Shown piece after piece: positions 51,249-56,054 of a DNA stretch of 56,054 nt. Made by a program: the position numbers and the translations under genes. The notes below the pieces were generated by a model. The model made no database searches. It saw only the letters and a list, made by a program, of their open reading frames with translations, and was not told the DNA's origin. The first letter of the stretch is position 1. Each line of letters starts with the position of its first letter. The stretch lies in contig JAFOSK010000027.1 of assembly GCA_017392945.1 (NCBI GenBank), positions 1 through 56,054 of the forward strand, in the 5' to 3' direction. The stretch comes from Treponema sp. Lineage in GTDB: Bacteria > Spirochaetota > Spirochaetia > Treponematales > Treponemataceae.

Positions 51249-52295
51249 CTAAAGGATATTTTTAATATCTTCCAATACTGAAAGCGCCCGTAATCCTGTC
51301 TGAAGCGTAGATTTCAGAGGAGCTTTGCCGTCCAAAAAATCAACCGCATTCTGCACCATGTTAGAAAAATACCCCGTTTTCTTTGGAATTCTTACAGACT
51401 TATCCGGCAGAAGCGAATAAAAACCGGAATATAATTTTGATTCCTGGCGCGTATAAAATTCATGAATTCCATTTCCGATTTTAAAGCGGCCCTCGGTTCC
51501 AATTACTTCAACTTCAAAACCAAAATAACGGCTGCGTCCACTAAAGAAAAGATTAATGTCATTGCAAAGTTCACTTTTATAATGAACGGTTGCATTCCTT
51601 ACAATGGAGGGATTTTCCCGATCATAATAAACTGCAGAAAGTTTCGGAGTAACAAGAAGAGGAGTTTCACTCTCTGGCTCAAAATCATCTTTTTCAAGCA
51701 AAAACTGAACTATATCCACAAGGTGCGTCCCGTCATGCAGCAGACTGTATTCACCGGATGACTCTTTTTCAGGATTATAGACATAAAGGCCGGAATCAAG
51801 ACGGGCATTAACAGTCTGAATTTTACCGATTCTGCTCATAAATTTTTTAGCAAGAATGTAATCGTCAGCGAAACGACGTTCATGATTTACAAGAACAGGA
51901 ACCTGTTTAGTCTTTGCTGCAAAAAGCAGTTCCCGACCTTCTTTCATATTAAGGGCAACAGGTTTTTCCAGAATAAGAAGACGGGGTTTTGCATTTATTG
52001 CATTTACAGCACATTGCAGATGATAGCTTTCGTTTACTGCAACAGTCACGATATCCGGATTATGAGACGCAAAAAGATTTGCTACATCAGGACAGAGCGC
52101 TGTTCCGTGGACATAATTCCCCCAATGCTCAAGCCTTGCACGGTCAGTATCACAACCAGCAATAAGTTTTATACGGCGGTTAGCCTTTAATGCCATAGTA
52201 TGACTGGCAGGCTGCTCCCGCTTTCTGTCAAAACCAAGCGTAAAACCTATCCGGCCAGTGCCAACTACAACTGCGGTATACTTTTTTCTTCTCAT
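51249..52295 (-). CDS. Gfo/Idh/MocA-family oxidoreductase
   Basis: This 348-residue NAD(P)-dependent sugar or inositol-type dehydrogenase begins with the Rossmann motif AVVVGTGRIGFTLGFD. LILEKPVALNMKEG carries the family EKP motif with the catalytic Lys. The C-terminal alpha/beta domain includes GEYSLLHDGTHLVDIVQFLL with the active-site Asp/His. It sits between a galactanase and an S41 protein. The ATG at 52295 has no Shine-Dalgarno but a perfect TATAAT seven bases upstream, so it has its own leaderless start. The substrate is unknown. Confidence 0.9.
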   Translation of the reverse strand: MRRKKYTAVVVGTGRIGFTLGFDRKREQPASHTMALKANRRIKLIAGCDTDRARLEHWGNYVHGTALCPDVANLFASHNPDIVTVAVNESYHLQCAVNAINAKPRLLILEKPVALNMKEGRELLFAAKTKQVPVLVNHERRFADDYILAKKFMSRIGKIQTVNARLDSGLYVYNPEKESSGEYSLLHDGTHLVDIVQFLLEKDDFEPESETPLLVTPKLSAVYYDRENPSIVRNATVHYKSELCNDINLFFSGRSRYFGFEVEVIGTEGRFKIGNGIHEFYTRQESKLYSGFYSLLPDKSVRIPKKTGYFSNMVQNAVDFLDGKAPLKSTLQTGLRALSVLEDIKNIL

Positions 52296-52302
52296 AAAAA
52301 AA

Positions 52303-52308
52303 ATTATA
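52303..52308 (-). promoter_or_regulatory. -10 box giving a leaderless start for the Gfo/Idh gene
   Basis: On the minus strand TATAAT is followed by seven T and then ATG. The -35 region (GGTTAA, 52331-52326) is poor. The box lies in the 51-base gap after the galactanase stop. Confidence 0.5.
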
Positions 52309-52346
52309 TCAAATTTTTTTAATCTTAACCACTTTATCAAATTTAC

Positions 52347-53582
52347 TTAATTTTCAAGAAAAGCTTCAGCTGCAGGGGTAATTTTTCCTTCAAAGTCAAA
52401 GAGAGCCTGGTTTTCCCATGAACTCAGAACATTATCACATGAAATCCAGTCACCGCCCCAATAAAAAACACCGATTCCGCCAGCTCTTTTACAGGATTCT
52501 ATAATTGAAGCAAGCACAGCTTTCTGCCCGTATTTTGTGGCAGCTGCAGTACCCCCCGAAGTCCGTAATTCAGTCAGTTTTTCTGCACCGGCTTTCTCTT
52601 GTTCCGTATAAAAGACATTTGTTTTTTCATCTTTCCAGCCGGTTGTCCATGCCCATGAAGTTTCAACGACAACAACATCTTTGTTGAAATTCGCTTTCAG
52701 TTCCGCAATATTCTGTTCAAGTTCCTTCTGTGTCCCATGATTTTCAAAAGGATAATAACTTATGCCAATAACGTCAAAATCTATTTTTTTAAATTTTTGA
52801 AACCACCATCTAAGACTTTCACCCTTATCACTTGAAAGATGAACCATGATTTTTGCATCCGGACAAATTTTTCTTACTGTTTCCGAGGCAGAATAATAAA
52901 CTTCCATAAAATTCTTAACAGTTTCATCGCTTTTATATGATGAACAGGAAATCTTTGCAAAATCTTCTACAGAAGCTGCACCGCTTGCAGTTACAAGAAA
53001 ACCCGGATTTATTTCGTTGCCAAGCTGAACCATATCAGGAGGCACTTCTTTCAATGAAGTCAGCACATGAGCTGTATAATCTGAAACTAAATTCTTTAAT
53101 TCTTCTACTGATGAAACAGAGTCCCATGCCGCCGGATACTTTTGATTACCAGGATCAGCCCATGTGTCAGAAAAATGAATATCAAGTAAAAAGCCTAAGC
53201 CTGAATCTTTTATACGCCTTGCAATTTCAACAGTCCGCGCAAGATCATTGTGACCAGAAAGATTAACGTCATCCATATCCGGCGTATGCCATAACCGCAG
53301 ACGAATCCAGTTTACTCCGTACTTCTTTAAGAGACCAAAAATATCAGAGGCATTTCCATTTTTATCACGATACACACCGCCATTTTCTTCAATTTCATAG
53401 ACCATGGAAGCGTCAAAACCATGCATAAACGATGAACTTCTATAGTTTTCAGTTAGAAAAATGGCGGCAACTGCATCCGTTCTGTCGGATTTTTCTACTC
53501 CTGCACAGGAATTACAGAAAAAAAATAAAGAAAAGAGCATCAAGGAAAATGCCAATACCCGAAAAGAAAAACAACCTTTCAT
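52347..53582 (-). CDS. Arabinogalactan endo-beta-1,4-galactanase lipoprotein (GH53)
   Basis: This 411-residue glycosidase cuts beta-1,4-galactan side chains of pectin. The signal MKGCFSFRVLAFSLMLFSLF ends in a lipobox-like CNSC. The GH53 barrel is clear: FMHGFDASMVYEIEENGG at the start, WIRLRLWHTP, HFSDTWADPGNQ, the acid/base Glu190 in VQLGNEINPG, and the nucleophile Glu307 in VVVETSWAWT. GVFYWGGDWIS and WENQALFDFEGK close it. ATG 53582 is chosen for the signal peptide; the upstream in-frame TTG at 53609 lacks support. It supports a plant-fibre habitat. Confidence 0.95.
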   Translation of the reverse strand: MKGCFSFRVLAFSLMLFSLFFFCNSCAGVEKSDRTDAVAAIFLTENYRSSSFMHGFDASMVYEIEENGGVYRDKNGNASDIFGLLKKYGVNWIRLRLWHTPDMDDVNLSGHNDLARTVEIARRIKDSGLGFLLDIHFSDTWADPGNQKYPAAWDSVSSVEELKNLVSDYTAHVLTSLKEVPPDMVQLGNEINPGFLVTASGAASVEDFAKISCSSYKSDETVKNFMEVYYSASETVRKICPDAKIMVHLSSDKGESLRWWFQKFKKIDFDVIGISYYPFENHGTQKELEQNIAELKANFNKDVVVVETSWAWTTGWKDEKTNVFYTEQEKAGAEKLTELRTSGGTAAATKYGQKAVLASIIESCKRAGGIGVFYWGGDWISCDNVLSSWENQALFDFEGKITPAAEAFLEN

Positions 53583-53614
53583 AAAATAAAACTTCCGGAA
53601 AAGTTCCAAGATTA

Positions 53615-53662
53615 ATTAAAAAATATGCTCCCGAAAGAATACAGATTCTTAAAAGGAGCATA
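53615..53662 (-). terminator. Terminator of leuA
   Basis: TATGCTCC pairs with GGAGCATA, with an inner AAGAAT/ATTCTT stem. On the minus strand six T follow (ATATTTTTTAATT). Confidence 0.82.
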
Positions 53663-53694
53663 AAACTTACAAAAGATAAAAAAATCTCAAGATG

Positions 53695-55386
53695 CTATGC
53701 CTTAAAATTCAAGGCACTAACAACAGCTGCAATACCAGCACGGCCAACACTGGAACTTTTTCCAACTCCCCAGACCTGAGTTCCGTCTTCTTTTGTGATC
53801 TGAACATACGCGATAGCGCAAGTATCACTACCTGTACCAATGGAATGTTCACTAAAGTTTGTAATATTAAACTTAGGAGCCGGAGTCTGCTTGAGGGCAT
53901 TTACAAAGGCGTCGAGAGGACCGTTACCATTTGCTGCAACAGCAAACTGTTTTCCTTCCCATTCTAAAGTGGCCATTCCTGCAACCTGTTCAGGAGCTTC
54001 ACTTCCGCGCTCTCCTTCAATATGTCGCTCTGTAATTTCAATTACGTTAAGAGGACTCTTTGTTTTAAGCCAGGCTCCTTCAAAGACTGCATAAATCTCT
54101 TTAGGCTGGAGTTCACGCTGAGCCTTATCTGCGGCATTTTTAATAAGTTCTCCGAATACAGGATGCATCGCCTTCGGCATAACAATTCCGTAGTCCTGTT
54201 CCATTATGAAGGCTGCTCCACCTTTTCCAGACTGACTGTTAATGCGGATAATTCCCTCATACTGACGGCCAATATCATGCGGATCAAATGTAAGATACGG
54301 AACATCCCAATAATCATTTGGCTTCATGTTTACGCGGGCAGCCATACCTTTGCGGATTGCATCCTGATGAGAACCGCTGAATGCAGTAAATACAAGTTCT
54401 CCGGAATATGGAGTACGTGGATGGATTGGCATACCAGTAAGGCGTGTATATGCTTCAACAAGCATAGGCATATCTGTAAAGTCGAGTTCAGGATCTACGC
54501 CCTGTGTATACATGTTCATGCCGACATTTACGATATCAAGGTTTCCGGTGCGTTCACCGTTACCAAAGAGACATCCTTCTACACGGTCTGCTCCGGCCAA
54601 AAGTCCGAGTTCACACTGGGCAACACCTTCACCGCGGTCATTATGGTTATGCAAAGAAATAATCACATTTTCACGGTCGCTGATGTTCTGGCAGAAATAT
54701 TCAATCTGATCAGCAAACTGATTAGGAAGAGCACATTCAACGGTTGTAGGAAGGTTCAAGATTACCTTGTTGTCAGCAGAACAGCCCCATTCCTTTTTTA
54801 CGGCTTCACAAACTTCCAGAGCATAGTCAATTTCTGTAGTTGAAAAGCTTTCAGGTGAATATTCCAGCTGAATTTCTGTTCCTTCGCTCATGGAAAGACA
54901 TTTTTTTACACAGCGGATACCATCAATTGCAATCTGCTTGATTTCTTCTTTTGACTTATTGAAAGTATACTTTCGCTGAGCAGGACTTGTCGAATTGTAG
55001 AGATGGAAAATTGCCTTTTTGCAGCCCTTAAGGCTTTCAAAAGTACGCTTAATAAGTTTTTCCCGGGCCTGACACAAAACCTGCAAAGTTACATCTTCCG
55101 GAACGTGATTTTCTTCGATAAGACGGCGCATAAAATTAAATTCAGTGTCGCTGGCACTAGGGAAACCTACTTCAATCTGCTTAAAACCGATTTTTACAAG
55201 AAGGTCAAAAAATTCAAGTTTCTGTTCAACGCCCATAGGATTAATAAGGGCCTGGTTCCCGTCGCGAAGGTCAACCGAACACCAGAGCGGCGCCTTTGTA
55301 ATAGTCTTGTTAGGCCAAGTACGATTCTTAATCGGAACCGCCTCGAATGGTCTGTACTTCCCGTTTGGATTCATAGAAACTTTCAT
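53695..55386 (-). CDS. leuA: 2-isopropylmalate synthase (long LeuA)
   Basis: This 563-residue enzyme joins acetyl-CoA and ketoisovalerate, the first leucine step. The DRE-TIM barrel has VDLRDGNQALINPM with the catalytic Arg and metal Asp, QIEVGFPSAS, and the metal-binding HNHNDRGEGVAQCELGLLAGADRVEG. The C-terminal ~150 residues form the LeuA regulatory dimer, where leucine inhibits. The length places it in the yeast-like/Corynebacterium-type long group. GAGG lies 8 bases before ATG 55386. An attenuator with a Leu-rich leader peptide precedes it. No leuBCD is in the window. Confidence 0.97.
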   Translation of the reverse strand: MKVSMNPNGKYRPFEAVPIKNRTWPNKTITKAPLWCSVDLRDGNQALINPMGVEQKLEFFDLLVKIGFKQIEVGFPSASDTEFNFMRRLIEENHVPEDVTLQVLCQAREKLIKRTFESLKGCKKAIFHLYNSTSPAQRKYTFNKSKEEIKQIAIDGIRCVKKCLSMSEGTEIQLEYSPESFSTTEIDYALEVCEAVKKEWGCSADNKVILNLPTTVECALPNQFADQIEYFCQNISDRENVIISLHNHNDRGEGVAQCELGLLAGADRVEGCLFGNGERTGNLDIVNVGMNMYTQGVDPELDFTDMPMLVEAYTRLTGMPIHPRTPYSGELVFTAFSGSHQDAIRKGMAARVNMKPNDYWDVPYLTFDPHDIGRQYEGIIRINSQSGKGGAAFIMEQDYGIVMPKAMHPVFGELIKNAADKAQRELQPKEIYAVFEGAWLKTKSPLNVIEITERHIEGERGSEAPEQVAGMATLEWEGKQFAVAANGNGPLDAFVNALKQTPAPKFNITNFSEHSIGTGSDTCAIAYVQITKEDGTQVWGVGKSSSVGRAGIAAVVSALNFKA

Positions 55387-55400
55387 ATTGCACCTCATAT

Positions 55401-55430
55401 AAAAAAAGACCCGCCGTTCAAGGCAGGTCT
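55401..55430 (-). terminator. Attenuator terminator in the leuA leader
   Basis: On the minus strand AGACCTGCC (55430-55422) pairs with GGCGGGTCT (55416-55408), one T-G pair, followed by seven T. It ends 15 bases before the leuA ATG. ATTACA (55435-55430), which takes the first base of this stem, can instead pair with TGTAAT (55455-55450) as an antiterminator. Confidence 0.85.
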
Positions 55431-55475
55431 GTAATTCATTGTTTAATAGATTACACCACTACTTACCTAAAACGG

Positions 55476-55520
55476 CTATCGAGAAAAACTTGATAATAGA
55501 AGTAGTAATGTCTTAATCAT
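55476..55520 (-). CDS. leuL: Leucine leader peptide (14 residues)
   Basis: ATG 55520 opens MIKTLLLLLSSFSR and ends in TAG. Five consecutive Leu codons (TTA CTA CTT CTA TTA) are followed by the leuA terminator hairpin. The Leu-codon region (AAGTAGT on the plus strand, 55500-55506) can pair with 55458-55464, giving the usual 1:2 structure. There is no Shine-Dalgarno. The promoter places the RNA start on the ATG, so the peptide would be read from a leaderless RNA. The symbol is given by analogy. Confidence 0.85.
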   Translation of the reverse strand: MIKTLLLLLSSFSR

Positions 55521-55526
55521 AGCTTC

Positions 55527-55555
55527 AATATAGAATATTTTTAAAATATGGTCAA
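55527..55555 (-). promoter_or_regulatory. Promoter of leuL-leuA
   Basis: On the minus strand TTGACC (55555-55550), 17 bases and TATATT (55532-55527) are followed by six bases and then the leader-peptide ATG. Confidence 0.82.
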
Positions 55556-55680
55556 CGCAGAGAAGAATCGATTCTTATCATAAGAATTAAAAATTCATAA
55601 AGAAATTTGATTCCTGAATACTTATAAAACATGAACCCTCTTCCCCTGCATATAAAATTCAACAGTACAAAAATGGTGAT

Positions 55681-55823
55681 AAGCGCGAGAGGGATTGTAG
55701 GGGTGAGCAAAACTGGATACAGTTTTGCGAAAACAGGCGAAGCCTGGTCGAAGGTGAAAACCGTAGCCCCGAAAAGCCCGACGGGAGACAGGAAATGCCG
55801 CACGGCATTTCCTGTCTCCCGTC
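55681..55823. repeat. Composite palindromic repeat upstream of asnS
   Basis: Hairpins in order: CAAAACTG-gata-CAGTTTTG (about 55708-55727), CAGGC-gaa-GCCTG (about 55733-55745), and a perfect 21-bp stem (55780-55800 with 55803-55823, core GGGAGACAGGAAATGCCG) around a two-base loop. Short open frames through it on the minus strand are products of the repeat. The gap 55556-55926 holds no other gene. Confidence 0.75.
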
Positions 55824-55926
55824 TCGCCCTTATTATAAAAAACAACCTTTTCCACATCTTGAAGAACCGCCTGCAAATAGATAATATAGAAAAACATTTG
55901 CATTTCTTATACAGGAGGTGAACCTT

Positions 55927-56054
55927 ATGGTTCCAACATTAATTTCACAATTACTTTCAACAAAACCAGAAGGACAGAAAGTTACTGTCTGCGGTTGGGT
56001 ACGCACAGTTCGCGACTCAAAAAACTTAGTATTTATTCAGGTAAATGACGGAAG
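55927..56054 (+). CDS. asnS: Asparaginyl-tRNA synthetase, N-terminal part (runs off the window)
   Basis: The first 42 codons are present. MVPTLISQLLSTKPEGQKVTVCGWVRTVRDSKNLVFIQVNDG is split here only by the window edge. The OB-fold anticodon-binding pattern CGWVRTVRDSKNLVFIQVNDG is characteristic of class IIb synthetases, and the RDSKN form points to AsnRS rather than AspRS or LysRS. GGAGGTGA lies 6 bases before the ATG, a very strong ribosome site. With AsnA in the same window, Asn-tRNA is made by direct charging. Confidence 0.88.
   Translation, partial: MVPTLISQLLSTKPEGQKVTVCGWVRTVRDSKNLVFIQVNDG

Noticed and set aside
55552..55903. Two overlapping minus-strand open frames of about 95-100 codons
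   Set aside because: They run through the palindromic repeat and translate its hairpins. No initiation signal was found. This is the kind of artefact often listed as a hypothetical protein.

Overview
The window looks like a chromosome segment of a Treponema-type spirochaete. The evidence is the A+T-rich DNA, lipoproteins with loose spirochaetal lipoboxes, a desulfoferrodoxin, and c-di-GMP and STAS signalling proteins. Glycosidases and esterases for plant polysaccharides (GH31, GH53, a carbohydrate-esterase-like protein) and full biosynthetic routes point to a gut or rumen species rather than a reduced pathogen. No phage, insertion-sequence transposase, CRISPR array, rRNA or tRNA gene was recognised.

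Layout. 1-4.6 kb: coiled-coil lipoprotein and GH31 glycosidase (+). 4.6-11.5 kb: minus-strand housekeeping genes (deacetylase-like protein, tsaD, tyrA-like, apt, asnA, a radical-SAM-like protein, an RluA-type synthase). 11.5-12.3 kb: a 753-base gap with a sigma-54-type promoter and a strong terminator that together outline a short unannotated transcript. 12.3-14.1 kb: thrH, a membrane protein and argR with two ARG boxes. 14.3-21.0 kb: a minus-strand locus with a GT4 glycosyltransferase/methyltransferase-like fusion, a double-glycine-leader peptide, a C39-peptidase ABC exporter, an HlyD adaptor and a TolC-like channel. This is the best candidate for an undescribed system: a secreted, possibly glycosylated peptide. 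21.2-25.2 kb: esterase, NusG-II/Gx/ApbE flavin-redox genes and desulfoferrodoxin. 25.4-31.4 kb: pantothenate and CoA genes (panB, panC, coaC, coaB, coaX, panD) interrupted by a diguanylate cyclase pseudogene with three in-frame stops. 31.4-33.7 kb: argJ and argB. 33.8-36.5 kb: GGDEF-EAL protein and STAS protein. 36.6-41.8 kb: cysK facing metN-metI-metQ, sharing three copies of one operator, then argD. 41.9-49.3 kb: purA, a second GGDEF-EAL protein, an S41 protease lipoprotein and guaB, separated by palindromic repeats. 49.7-55.6 kb: S41 protease, Gfo/Idh oxidoreductase, GH53 galactanase and leuA, which has a leucine attenuator. The window ends inside asnS.

Two themes cut across the window. 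First, several genes have a promoter -10 box exactly 6-7 bases before the ATG and no Shine-Dalgarno sequence, so they are probably read from leaderless mRNAs: GH31, apt, GGDEF-EAL at 33.8 kb, Gfo/Idh and the leu leader peptide. Second, the intergenic DNA is full of palindromic repeats of several families. One copy is inserted in frame in a transporter gene, and one 113-base tandem repeat supplies the last seven residues of GuaB.

All assignments come from reading the sequence and recalled family motifs. No database search was run.
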